A stretch of 64,000 nt of DNA from Aaosphaeria pasadenensis (taxonomy: Eukaryota > Ascomycota > Dothideomycetes > Pleosporales), in NCBI GenBank assembly GCA_022813625.1, contig JAKLMB010000001.1, positions 1,302,001 through 1,366,000 on the forward strand, read 5' to 3'. The stretch's first letter is position 1. Every line of letters begins with the position of its first letter. The notes under the pieces are model-generated. The model was not told the origin of the DNA, did not search any database, and saw only the letters and a list, made by a program, of their open reading frames with translations. Of this stretch, positions 42,668-52,978 are shown one piece after another. The position numbers and the translations under genes are program-made.

Positions 42668-43152
42668 CTACGCAGTGTCTTTAATCCCCATTACGATAAA
42701 TGCTTCATCAGATTGAGACGGTTTTCCGGTAACATGAGGACAAAATGTTCTACCACTTTCGTTAGAACTAAACAATGCGACTTGATCGGTCAGACTCACC
42801 ATGCCCATTAGGGCAACTCGAATGCCTGTTCGTACGGTCGTCTCCTCTGATACATATGGCGTAGTTGTAGACCGGCAATGATAATACCTGACACACCAAT
42901 TACAACACCGAAGACACTGAAAGCGGTGGATAGGTTGTCATTTCCGTCTTTCGTGAGTGGTACCATATGCGAAGTTGGTATAGTGGACTTGTGAGCCGGA
43001 GATAAGATCGGCCTTGTAGGTGAAAACATGTTGACGTTATTATGGGTTGAAGTATCCATCAAGTCAAAGATAACTTGAAAGCTGATCAGGGGCAACGAAG
43101 GGGTGGTTTGAAGTTCTGGGTGTGAGCCCCGATCGTATCCAATTCTCGCCAT
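42668..43152 (-). CDS. small single-pass membrane protein, module copy 2
   Basis: Exon 1 43152-42836 and exon 2 42767-42668, with a 68-bp intron (GTACGA..TAG, phase 2), give 138 aa. Unspliced, the frame stops after PYEQAFELP; spliced, it continues with a polar tail (SNESGRTF ... MGIKDTA). An ATG at 43059 would give a shorter, 107-aa form. The transmembrane helix is about residues 77-98 (AFSVFGVVIGVSGIIIAGLQ), followed by LRHMYQRRR. Against copy 1 the shared features are a Ser/Thr/Pro outer part, an FGV..G..I..A helix, the LRxMYQ motif with basic stop-transfer, and an intron directly after it in phase 2. This likeness is the main support for both splice models. Function unknown. Confidence 0.68.
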
Positions 43153-43400
43153 GAGATGGAGGAGGAGCGGTCTTATAGACGGTTGGAAGGTCCATGTTCA
43201 TCAAGACGCAATCGTATTCATGTACTCCATAGTTATGAAAGAGACATGAGGTAGCTGCGAGCAACGGTCACTTGGCTAAAGCTGGGCTGTGCTTTGCTGG
43301 CGCGTGGCCACTACATAGTATAATATTGTAAGCTGGCGACAAGGATCTGTCTACTGTGGTGGGCGTTGCTGATTGGCTAATTGCTTCCAGAATCCAAACA

Positions 43401-43533
43401 CCCGTTCTACATTTTAACACCCGTTCTACGTTTTAACACCCGTTCTACGTTTTAACACCCGTTCTACATTTTAACATCCGTTCTACATTTTAACACCCGT
43501 TCTACATTTTAACACCCATTCTACGTTTTAACA
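43401..43533. repeat. 19-bp minisatellite, seven copies
   Basis: Unit CCCGTTCTACRTTTTAACA repeats with exact 19-bp spacing, starting at 43401, 43420, 43439, 43458, 43477, 43496 and 43515. Copies differ by single bases (A/G at position 11; ATCCG and CCATT variants). Confidence 0.92.
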
Positions 43534-43935
43534 CCGTATAAACGCCCGATTGGAGAGCCCCGCAATCAATCGCCCTATCCGCGACCCAAAACTAAATATC
43601 TGATTTGTGACGCAGAATCCTGATCCTATTCGCATCTTATATCTTGAAATTGATTGTGTTGATATGTATAATAGTCATTGGATTCCTCGTAAACCGAACG
43701 GTGTACTCTTCTTCCAGTATTCAGGGCCGCTTTTTTGCTTTTCTACTCAGCTAACTAGTGTGACAAGCGAGACTAATGCTTACCCGCAATCGTAATCCGC
43801 ACAACCCCTCTCCACAAGTCCGAATTTTGCTTCTGCCTACAAGTTAAGCAGCTCTGAAACGATGATTCGATATTTGAAGGCAAAATAAGTACATATATCA
43901 ACTTTTTCGAGAATCTCCATAACTTCAGTACAACA

Positions 43936-44035
43936 TCCGATATGGTCTAGTGGCTAGGATTTGCCGCTCTCATCACGAGAGTTAGTTACACTTTCAAGTG
44001 CCGGCAAGGCCCGGGTTCGATTCCCGGTGTCGGAA
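43936..44035 (+). tRNA. tRNA-Glu (anticodon CTC) with a 28-nt intron
   Basis: The acceptor stem TCCGATA pairs with TGTCGGA; the D-arm contains GGTCTAGTGGCTAGGA. The anticodon stem TGCCG/CGGCA holds the loop CTCTCA + C with anticodon CTC at 43969-43971. The T-arm is CCGGG TTCGATT CCCGG. The intron 43973-44000 sits at the canonical place after position 37 and contains GAGAG, which can pair with the anticodon-loop CTCTC. Discriminator A at 44035; CCA is not encoded, as usual in eukaryotes. Confidence 0.93.
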
Positions 44036-44655
44036 ATACTGTTTTTTTGCTCATCTAGAAGTGTTTTTGGGTTGTGGTGGTGGTTGGTTATCTTTTTGCA
44101 TGGTGGTTGGTGGTGGACGGGTGAATGTAAGGGGGAAGCCAGAAATAGTCCTAGCCACCCACTATTGTTACGATCACCACCTAAACGACTTTGTATCTAG
44201 TAAGTAATATTATATTATAGAAATATTGCAAAGACTTATGAAATATTTTTAATGTTTTGTTACTCTGCCCTCTATAATGTCCCTGTAGTCAGTTAAACAA
44301 CCTTATGGGCCTTCTCCAGGCTATTTCCGGCTTCCCCCTTAGGCTGAGAGAATGTGTAGGTGGCTACGCTCAACAGGATCGGGTGTCGGGAACGAAGGGT
44401 GGGCGGTTGGTCCGTCAATAAACCAAATCAGTTTCTCTAAGATCCATGACAATTTACTCGAATCTACGACAGTGGATATTGGCCTCCACAATTCGCATAT
44501 CGGAGATTTTGGAGGACAAGAGTGCCCAAGGCTAATGAACAATGTCTGCCATGGGGTCAGATGTGATGACCGCATAAGCACCGTGCACATGATAGAGGTC
44601 TTCTTGCCTGGATGCTGGCTTGACTATTAGCTAGCTCTGAAGAAGTAAGGAAAAG

Positions 44656-44814
44656 TGCGATAAGGTGCGATGATTCCTCAAGCCAATAATATAAGGGTCT
44701 GACCTCGATGGCCCTGTTGGCTTTGATGATCCTTCTTCTACCGACAGCTGAGGCGTGTGCATTGTGGCTGAATTCGGTCTGTCTTCTCATCGCACTCTGT
44801 CGCACTTTGTCGCA
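44656..44814. promoter_or_regulatory. TGCGA/TCGCA array of module 2
   Basis: TGCGA starts at 44656 and 44666; TCGCA starts at 44790, 44800 and 44810. Spacing inside each group is exactly 10 bp. Order and orientation match the module 1 array (TGCGA first, TCGCA nearer the ankyrin gene). It lies about 270-420 bp before the start of ankyrin protein 2. Regulatory use is inferred. Confidence 0.65.
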
Positions 44815-45079
44815 ATTTACTCTGAAAGATGTATTCTGCCACAGCTAGCTAGGTTTGGAGCCCCGTCACTTTCGACGCACCCTCCCATATGGAGGGATTT
44901 CAGAGAAGACCTTATCTAGTCTTATTATTTAACTTTGAAGATTCATTCAAGAGACAAATGCCACTACAGCTCCAGCATTAATACAGTCGAAACGTGGGGT
45001 CTACATTGTGACCATTCCACCTTCTATCGACGCGAATAACAAGAACACATCGTCACTCCAGTGAATCTAAGCTACAACA

Positions 45080-47114
45080 ATGCCTAAGAAAGGATGTCGC
45101 TTGCACTTGATTAAGTGCGAGGAGTGTCGTAGAGACAAACAAAAGGTTCCTCATGTCTTCAGTCTTTTTAGTCTTCATGGATGCAACACAGCACTAAGAA
45201 CAGTACAGTGCCTTCCTATAACACGAAAATGGCCCGAAAAGTGTGAGCGGTGTACTCAAAAGGGGTTCCAATGTTCTGAGGGGAAGCGTGCCGCCTGGAA
45301 GAGACGACGTCTACTCGATCGACGTGGTGACGTGCGGGCCGAGAGAGAGGCTGAGGCCTCACCAGAGCAGGATTCCGATAATGAGGAAGAAGATTTGAAT
45401 ACTTGGTGCGTTTGTATCCTGGCTCCCGATCGTGTTGATGGTTTCCTCTGTAGAAACATGAATGGCGTGGAGCCATGATGAAGTCATTGCTGTTGTCGCT
45501 GCTGTTTCATGAGAATTTGCTGACAATGCTCACAGGGCATTTCTTTTGAGTGTTCATCAGATCATGACCAAGGCATTGAAGCAACTCCACAAGATTCGGA
45601 AGGAAACATGTATTCTCTTCGACATTTCACAACCCAATTTGAATCGGACTCGCTATGAAACCGATTCGAAGATCGAGGACTTTGAACGATTCGTTCAAGA
45701 GCTGGGAAAGGTATTGTTGGCTATGTCGAAGAATGCTCTGGACTCCAAGACGAACAACACAAGTGTAGACGTAATGCATAGCCTTGTCGGCAATTTCCTC
45801 AACGATGACTACAGCACTACCTCCACGTCGCCATGTTTGATCTGCGATGTTGACGATGACGCATTGGAAATGTTACAAGATCAAAACAATTGTGCGGCAG
45901 AGTATCTGGCAAGAATTGCTCGATGGGCTCATCATTGTCGACACATTGATTATAGACCTGCAGATCACCACGTCGCACAAGAGTGGGAAACAATCGAAAG
46001 ACTTACCGATAAAGTCAAAGCTAAAACGATCCACGTGCTTCGAGGTTTAGATTTTGTGGAGAAGATTCCGGAAGTTCCGCTGTTTATGCCCCAAGAGGTC
46101 AGCCTCAGTCCTGAAGTCAGGGCGTCCCTTTTGCCTCAGGATTGTCTGGAACGGACCTGGTTACACCAATTGCTGGATATGGATTTCATATCCATTGATA
46201 AAGGTGTTGATCAATTCATCCTGGATGCACTTGATTCGATACAAAGCAAGAACTTTCAGTATTTCTACCAATCTCGATTCTGGGACAAGAAAGACATTCT
46301 TGGGCGGACAGCTTTGCACATTGCCTGCCAGAAGAATTACGAAAAGGTTGTCTCCGTCCTTCGACGCCTTGGTGCAGATGTTGGCGTAACTGCGATATTT
46401 GGCTCCTTACCACTTCACTATGCAGCTAGCACCGGCTCTGACGCAATATGTCAACTATTACAGTTGTCACCGAAAGCTAGCATCAATGCAGTAGACAGCT
46501 TCGGGATGACTGCTTTATACTACGCATTTGCTCACCGGAAACGTTCTGTCGTTGAGCTACTTCTTCTTGATCCAGACATTCGGCCTAATGAATGGGCTCC
46601 GGAGAATCAGCCTTCAATCTTGTCTCGATCTATAGCGAAGCAAGATTTGGGCCTAGTCAAAATGGTCCTCGATAGAGGCGTCGATCCATCTCGCTTGCAT
46701 CGAAAAGCCCTAAATGAAATGCCTCCGGTTTATGTTGCCATTCATCAAAAGCATATCCGGATGCTGAGGCTGCTTTGTGAGCAGTGCACTGACATCAACA
46801 TGTTGGATGCAACTGATTCGACTCCTATATTGTACGCATCGTATCGGAATTTCGTGGAAGGAGTAAAATATCTTAAGAATTGTGAAGAGGTTGATATCAA
46901 CTCCATGAATAAATATGGCGATACTGCGCTTACGATTGCTGCCCGATTTGGTCACCTTGAGGTGGTAAAGGCATTGATAGAGGCAGAGGAAATCGACATT
47001 GGAATCAAAAATCCAAGAACTGGGCTGACGGCCGCGAATATCGCTCGAAAATATGGGCACCTAGATGTTGCGAATCTCTTGGATGGATTCGAAGAACTGG
47101 CCGTACTTCTGTAG
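45080..47114 (+). CDS. Zn2Cys6-ankyrin repeat protein, module copy 2
   Basis: Exons 45080-45145, 45209-45405 and 45536-47114 (introns 63 bp phase 0 and 130 bp phase 2) give 613 aa. The zinc cluster has Cys at 13, 16, 23, 34, 37 and 44, with RRDKQK then CLPITRKWPEKCERC, nearly the same as copy 1 (CLPIERRWPQKCNRC). The first intron falls at the same codon boundary, just before the third Cys. Its donor is weak (GTTCCT) and the intron is an open multiple of three, so retention would keep the frame but split the cluster. The middle block LPQDCLERTWLHQ (287-299) matches copy 1. Ankyrin repeats run from about 345 (GRTALHIAC, GSLPLHYAAS, GMTALYYAF) to the end (GDTALTIAARFGHLEVVKALI). Function unknown. 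Confidence 0.82.
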
Positions 47115-47485
47115 TCATTTTGCTCGGCGAGTTCATACATGATCAGTCAAAGTATATTCGTCAACTTCAAAGTTTATCATGAATGCGATGAATGCGATTT
47201 TTTTTGTTCACAATCAACAAGAAATTGATTATATATGCATGTAAATGCTTTGTTCTCATAAATAATAGGCGTGCTGAGTGTTGTATGCTTTGGCTTTGAC
47301 CTCGTTTGCACAAGTCATGTGCTGACCCCTCATTCACAGCCTTGCTTGACGTAGGGACTCAGCTGAACACGTCGTAGGAATTCAGGTCCCCATCCATTCT
47401 ATGCTACAGGATTCCTAACAACATACTAATCAAGCCAAATCGTCAGCGATCCCTATTTGAATTTCCAAAATCCTCTCAAACTGCG
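47115..47485. other. intergenic region with three more TGCGA pentamers
   Basis: 371 bp after ankyrin protein 2. TGCGA occurs at 47184 and 47193 (9 bp apart) and at 47482, four bases before the next start codon. AT-rich around 47200-47270. Nothing else seen. Confidence 0.4.
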
Positions 47486-48613
47486 ATGATTGCATTATGG
47501 CAAGCTACCTCACGCCTACCATCGGCGGCACTTGATTACATCAAAGATTATCTCCAGACCAATCAAGAACTCGAACAGACAGACATAGTGAATTTCTCGC
47601 ATGCCAGTCGATGCACGCCCGCTGCTGCGTTGCCGGCAACCAGAAAACGGGCCCTGAGTGTGACTGCGCACCCCAGTACTACCAGCATGTGGAGCAAGGT
47701 GATCTCACTCTCGGGCACGACTACCCAGCGGACAATGAGACAGGATAGCAGTCTGCTGCTCACGAAGTTGCCTCCCGAGCTGAGAAACATGATCTATCAG
47801 AATGTACTTGGCGATCGGGTCCTGCACATAATACCCAGCCTTGTCCCAAGTCGTTCGCGCCAGAGATCACAGAAGTCGCCACCAGCATCGCGTTTCGACT
47901 ATGCGACTTGTAAATGGCCCAAGCACGTGAATGCAGAGGTAGGTCTCGTCGGTCAGCGACTACACTCCGCATGTGCGATCTGGATCGGTCGTAATGGCGA
48001 GCTCTACTTCAATGTGCCGCAAAGTATATGGAAAGGCGAGAAAGAGCTAGACACCAGCTTTCTGAGGTGGTGGAGTGAGAAGAACAGACTGTTGGCTCTG
48101 TTGAGAACATGTCGATTAATGTAAGCACTTGCCCACCCAGCATAACGTTGATGTGAATGGATTATTTGTGCGACGTCGCGGACATTGTATGTATCAAATG
48201 CAAAGGCTGATATTCGTGATTGTAATAGATATTCGGAAGCAGTGCATATCCTGTATGCAACAAACACCTTTGACTTCCTCTCATTACGAACTTTCGTAGA
48301 ATTTCCTAGAACAATTCTGCCAAGCAGAACACAATCTATTCGAACTGTGAACTTGCGCATAGCATTTACGACAGCAACGGGACCTATTACAGGATGGTCC
48401 GAGGCGTGCGCAACACTCAAACTACTGAAAGGACTGCGTAGGGCTGTTTTCATCCTCGATGGTCCGAATGTCACCGTGAACGAAGCCGAAGCCATTCTAG
48501 GGGATGTTCATAAACTCAACCTTGACACCAAAGTTCTATCTGTTAGTGTTAGGTGGGTTGAGCAAGGAAGTTGGACTGGGATATCTGAATCCATAAAGAG
48601 CATCAGCAGTTGA
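47486..48613 (+). CDS. DUF7730 / 2EXR-type protein
   Basis: Exon 1 47486-48120 and exon 2 48229-48613 (108-bp GTAAGC..TAG intron, phase 2) give 339 aa. The family mark LTKLPPELRNMIYQNVLGDRVLHI begins near residue 91 and resembles an F-box-like opening helix. The splice restores LLRTCRLIYSEAVHILYATNTFDF, the second conserved block of this large fungal family. After it come strands with RTVNLRIAF and GLRRAVFIL. The function of these proteins is not known; they are very common in Pezizomycotina and often vary in copy number. An ATG at about residue 84 (MRQDSSLLL) is an alternative start, since the first 80 residues are poorly ordered. Confidence 0.8.
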
Positions 48614-48901
48614 GATATTATACCACTCAGAATGGAAAAAGAAATCAATCACAGAGCCTATAAAAGCGACACTAAGGTATGGCAAATGTGAAACCATGTT
48701 CATCTTGAATGTTACCGAAACTATATTTGCAGGAACTGGTCCTATTCTTGTGAATGTTTGCTATTCCAGGCTGTAGAGGTGTCTGCCCTATCAGCGCTCA
48801 ATGTTCTTGAGGAACGAAAATATGTCTTGGCATTACCGATCCTCCGCAATTCGAATAATTATCCCAACTAAGCTGTTGGACCTCACCTGAACACCACCAT
48901 A

Positions 48902-49728
48902 ATGTTTGAAATACCCAGCGCAAAGCGGTACGAACCCATTTCCAGCACTATTTGCTATGTTTACTTGCTAATTGTCAATAAAGTGTCCGTCGCGATGAGC
49001 TCCAGTCACCCAGATTGTCTCCCCGCTCCTCACCCGACCCCGACCTCACAGAGCTTCTCCGTTCTCGCACCCACAATGATTACACGTTCGCAGCAGTCGA
49101 CTCCAACGAGCAAGAAGATAATGTCGAAGATGCACAAAGTGACCAGGAGGAAACCGAATTGATACTGTTCGGCGGTCCTTCAAGCGCGCCGCAACAACTG
49201 AAGATCCGACTGAAGTCACCAGAGCCAGAAGCTGGTGATGCAGGGTTTACTGTTAGGCGGCCTCGGAAATACTACTTTGCAGACGAGTTAGACAGTGCAC
49301 GGGAAGCGCAATTGAAGACTGCGGCGGTCGATGGAGATGCGGTGTTGGAAATGGCGAGGATACCTTGGCCTGGCTGCGCTTTGCCTTGGAAGGTCAGAGC
49401 CATATCTGCGAAGGGTATCAGGAGGACCGTACTGATGGATCACCCACGGAAGTTGGTGACGGTCGAAGAGAAAATACGCAAGAAAAAGCGAAAGGGCAAG
49501 AAGACCAGGATTGCGATGCGCAAGAAATTGCAGGCGAGGACGGGGAAAGAGATTGAGGAAGATAGGTTGGCAAAGGAAAAGGAAGACGCCGAGAGGGAGA
49601 AGCGTACTCTCAGGAACAGAGAAAAGAAGCTCAAAAAGAAGGCCAGAGACAAAGCGAAGAAGTCATTGGCGGATCCTGGTGAACCCGCAGCCAGCCAAAC
49701 AGCTAAAGATGATCATGATGGAGAGTGA
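48902..49728 (+). CDS. DUF2011 conserved basic protein
   Basis: A 26-bp first exon (48902-48927) joined to 49014-49728 by an 86-bp intron (GTACGA..CAG, phase 2) gives 246 aa. The open frame of exon 2 has no ATG of its own near the start. The small exon supplies MFEIPSAKR, very close to the N-terminus I remember for this family (MFxxPDAKR), which supports the model. An acidic middle part is followed by the conserved block IPWPGCALPWKVRAISAKG, then VTVEE and a long Lys/Arg-rich helix (KKKRKGKKTRIAMRKKLQ ... REKKLKKKARDKAKK). The basic tail suggests nuclear or nucleolar location. Role not established. Confidence 0.82.
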
Positions 49729-50083
49729 ATCAAGCGCAAAACTTGTACGTCTCGGCGGTGGACTGGACGCAAATAATGAAATGGCAATTAATCGTATGAA
49801 CTAAGATCTTCATCACATGCTAAGCGTCTCACTTACCATACGTTGTGCAGCGCGTAGTGAACCCAAATCACTTGTTGTGTGGCTACACGTCAACTTACCT
49901 TCACCTAGAATCACTTTACTAAACGCGCTGGTGCCTTTTCTCACCTTGTCCAGCAAAATCAAAACAACCTGCCCTTCACCTAGACTGATTTAGTCCTCTT
50001 TCACAGTCGACAACGTCCCTAGTTTTACATTAAAGCACTCCGTTCCCAGTCGGTACCACTGTCCTCTCAACATCCAACCCAAC
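49729..50083. other. intergenic region
   Basis: 355 bp with two similar short stretches (TTACCTTCACCTAGAATCA near 49898 and CTTCACCTAGACTGATT near 49975), a possible short direct repeat in the promoter of the next gene. Nothing else seen. Confidence 0.4.
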
Positions 50084-50984
50084 ATGGAGTTCAACCCCAT
50101 TACCCCCTCCACTTCTGATGAAGACCTCCCTTTCCCGATGGATATTGACACTCTAACCTATGAGTTCATTCCAGAAATCCCTTTTCTCGAGGATCACCCA
50201 TCTCCCCCTCTCATCAATGTCCATGCGTTGCTTGCCTCCTACCTCGCAGCATACATGGAGCCGGTCGCAGCGAAGGCTACCCAGCTGGAATGCGGCAAAG
50301 CACTGGCATCTGCATTGGCTTCTCACTACTATCCTGAAGCTCAAGGGTTCTCCGTCCAGGACAAGAACTTCGTCATGGCAAAGTTTGGCTGGTCCTTCGA
50401 GCTAGACGGCAAGAGAAACACGGCGCCGTTTCATCTGGTCCAGCCAGAGCACATTGGAGGCTTCGTGGTCAACAAGAAGCAGGTAAGTCATCAACCCCTC
50501 GCCTTTCACGGATATGTCAATTTCTACATCTGATCACGTTCACTGATGATGAGATTTCCAGGTCGTCGAATTCAGCGATGGATCAATTCAAGAGGTCGTC
50601 TATCCTCACACGTATATCTGCATCATGGCTGACGACCTCGCAACTCGCGAGCACTGGTTGAATAGGTCTCACCTCTGCCGTGGGGACATCATGTCCCTCC
50701 CGCTCGGCTTCGAGGCTAACATCAAGAAGGGCCACTGCGTTCTCATCATCGGCACGCAGATGGAGTTCTACCAGTTCGACGCCGACGACGGACGGATGCC
50801 CATCCGGCCCTGGCCCGTCGACGAGAAGAACAAGAAGTACAGGCAGAACTGGAGCCTGGACTTGACAAAGTGGAGCATGGATGTAGCCGACATCTGGTGG
50901 ATTTGGCTAGCGGAGAGCAAGGTCAAGTATCAGAATGGATACGTCGCAGAGGGTTCTGAGTTTGAGCGCGTCGTTGGTGCATAG
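50084..50984 (+). CDS. unrecognised protein, 273 aa
   Basis: Exon 1 50084-50482 and exon 2 50562-50984, with a 79-bp intron (GTAAGT..CAG, phase 0), give 273 aa. The N-terminus is acidic and Pro-rich (first ~40 residues), followed by a helix (NVHALLASYLAAYMEPVAAKA). A mixed part contains Trp- and Tyr-rich strands (GTQMEFYQFDADDGRMPIR, WSMDVADIWWIWLAESK). No signal peptide, no membrane helix and no motif I can name. The intron is well supported by clean splice sites and frame continuity. Probably a lineage-specific protein. Confidence 0.68.
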
Positions 50985-51409
50985 GGGAATTTCCCTGGAC
51001 GACCTGCAGGATTGGAGAGCTGCCAGATGTATCTGGGCTTTTGCGAATGTGTTCAGGAATGATTAAGATTGGGCTGTGTCAATTAGGACTCACATCGAGA
51101 CAGGCACGGTGTTGAGGTTATTGAGACCTCAATCTCATGGTTTCGGGCTTTACGGTAGCATTGTGTGCTAGTTTCCTAAAAAGAAAGGGTTGAAAAATCA
51201 CCAACTGTCCGTATATTCCGTGTCACTCGTCCAGTTCATGTTTTATCTTCCATTCTCTTCCATCAGTCCTAATTCTGCAACATGAAAAGGTGCAGCAGTC
51301 TTATCTTGCATATAGTAACAAAAAGTCGGACGAAGTGGAAAGAACACAAAGCTTGTAACGATCCCTATATCGATCTCATGACGAAGCCCGTCACCCACAG
51401 CCTTACGCC
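50985..51409. other. intergenic region between convergent genes
   Basis: 425 bp holding the 3' ends of both neighbours. Nothing specific seen. Confidence 0.4.
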
Positions 51410-52978
51410 TCATATCTGCGGGCCCCAGTAATTGTAGCTCCAGCTTTGTGCCAACGCTTTACGGACCGATTCTATCTTATGATCATATCCCTTCGGTAGT
51501 TTCCCCTTGGTGCCATCAAGCGCCCATGCAACTGCCTTAATCACTGCACTCCAGGTTTCCGCATCCTCGCTCTTGGGGTCAATGACAGGCATTCCCTTTT
51601 CTTTCAAAACCATATCCAGGACTCCCATCATGATCCCTTGGATCCGCTGCGTTATCTTAGCTTCATCATGTCCCGGCTTTGGGAGCCAAATGCGGAAGGG
51701 TGAAGGCGACGCAGCCCGCATCTGCATGGGAGAGTTTTGGAAGTTGAAAGCTACTGGTGCGCATATGTAGTGACCGGAGAGCAGCGAAGCAGCTGGACCG
51801 ATGGTGAGTCTAGCGAATGATGATGGTGGACCCGGCTTGAACGGGAGGATTGGTATATCCGCCACGTGCGTCGCGGCGGAGATTGCTTTATCGTTTGCTT
51901 GGGCCCGGCAAAGGTCCTTGGTGAATGTGGCTGGTTTAGTACAGACGTTTGCCCAAGCCTTCGCGCGTTTTGCCGGGAGTTGCTTCTGCACTGTCTTCAC
52001 GGCGTGGTCAGCGTACTTGGATTCACACGCGGAGCGGAGACGGAATGCGAATGTAACGAGCGCGTCGTACCCAAGTTGTAGGTGAGGTCGCAGGAGTGAA
52101 GGCGTGAAGTACATATGGGCGTAGTATCCAAAATAGGCTGTATAAACTGACAACACTTCCTTCTCGATGAGTTGACTAGCAGGGTCAAGAAACACTGCAA
52201 AGATCTTCAGGCGTTTGCAGTAATCCTCGAGGCGTTTAAAGTCTTCGGCCTGGTTCATTTTTCCTAAAGTTGTAGATGAAATGGCTTTTGCGGCCACTGA
52301 TATTGTCGATGTGAGGGTGATAGCCGCGAGAGACTTGCGTAATGTTGAACTCGTTCTGTGGATCCAGTGATTTAGGAAATGGACTATAGCTCCGTGGTGC
52401 CAGACAATCTTTTTCTCTACATATGCGCACAACTTGAACGTGCGCTCAATGCAGATGTTCACGCGCTTGACGGCCTTGTCTACTAGAGCTTTGGTCTCCT
52501 GGTCATATTCTCCCTGTTTATTTGGTGTCTTGAGATTGTCGATGCCCTTCACTACAGCAATATGCCCAAAACTGTAGATCGTCTTGTTGAGATGGGCTCG
52601 TCCGTCATCTTTTGTGAGATGCTTGACTAACTCGCAGATCCTTCGAAAATGGTCATGTTCAGGGCTTATTTGAGCAATGATGATCATGCCTGCCGGGACC
52701 ATCTTACCCGCTCCAGGCGCACCTGGGACATAATTCGACAAGCTGCGCACTTTCACGATGACTTGAGTCAGTTGGAGTAAAGAGTCAATATCTGAGTCGC
52801 TCTCCCAGATATGAAGGTGTGATTGGTCCGTAATCGTCTTTGCTGAAATGTCGCATGTTTCGTCGAAGGAGGACTTGAAGTTGGCAGGCATAGAGGCGAT
52901 TGACTTTGCGAAGCCAATCAAATCGGGAGACCATGGCCCTTTGAAATCGGCGGGAGCCATTTCGCGGCTCGGTATCAA
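51410..52978 (-). CDS. unrecognised protein, 522 aa, single exon
   Basis: One uninterrupted frame of 522 aa; a second ATG at 52960 (MAPADFKG) has equal claim as the start. The protein is mostly alpha-helical by composition, with a block of small residues (LAAITLTSTISVAAKAISS, about 218-236) that might be a weak membrane or packing helix. Cys and His are scattered without a zinc pattern. The C-terminal half contains ARLTIGPAASLLSGHYICA and a Trp-rich end (SWSYNYWGPQI). No signal peptide. The length of the open frame and the even composition make it a real gene, but I recognise no family. Confidence 0.7.
   Translation of the reverse strand: MIPSREMAPADFKGPWSPDLIGFAKSIASMPANFKSSFDETCDISAKTITDQSHLHIWESDSDIDSLLQLTQVIVKVRSLSNYVPGAPGAGKMVPAGMIIIAQISPEHDHFRRICELVKHLTKDDGRAHLNKTIYSFGHIAVVKGIDNLKTPNKQGEYDQETKALVDKAVKRVNICIERTFKLCAYVEKKIVWHHGAIVHFLNHWIHRTSSTLRKSLAAITLTSTISVAAKAISSTTLGKMNQAEDFKRLEDYCKRLKIFAVFLDPASQLIEKEVLSVYTAYFGYYAHMYFTPSLLRPHLQLGYDALVTFAFRLRSACESKYADHAVKTVQKQLPAKRAKAWANVCTKPATFTKDLCRAQANDKAISAATHVADIPILPFKPGPPSSFARLTIGPAASLLSGHYICAPVAFNFQNSPMQMRAASPSPFRIWLPKPGHDEAKITQRIQGIMMGVLDMVLKEKGMPVIDPKSEDAETWSAVIKAVAWALDGTKGKLPKGYDHKIESVRKALAQSWSYNYWGPQI

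Larger units (their letters stand above)
43153..45079. other. divergent intergenic region of module 2
   Basis: 1.9 kb between membrane protein 2 and ankyrin protein 2. It contains a 19-bp minisatellite (43401-43533), a tRNA-Glu gene (43936-44035) and a small TGCGA/TCGCA array (44656-44814). Short ORFs at 44339-44805 show no features. Confidence 0.6.
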
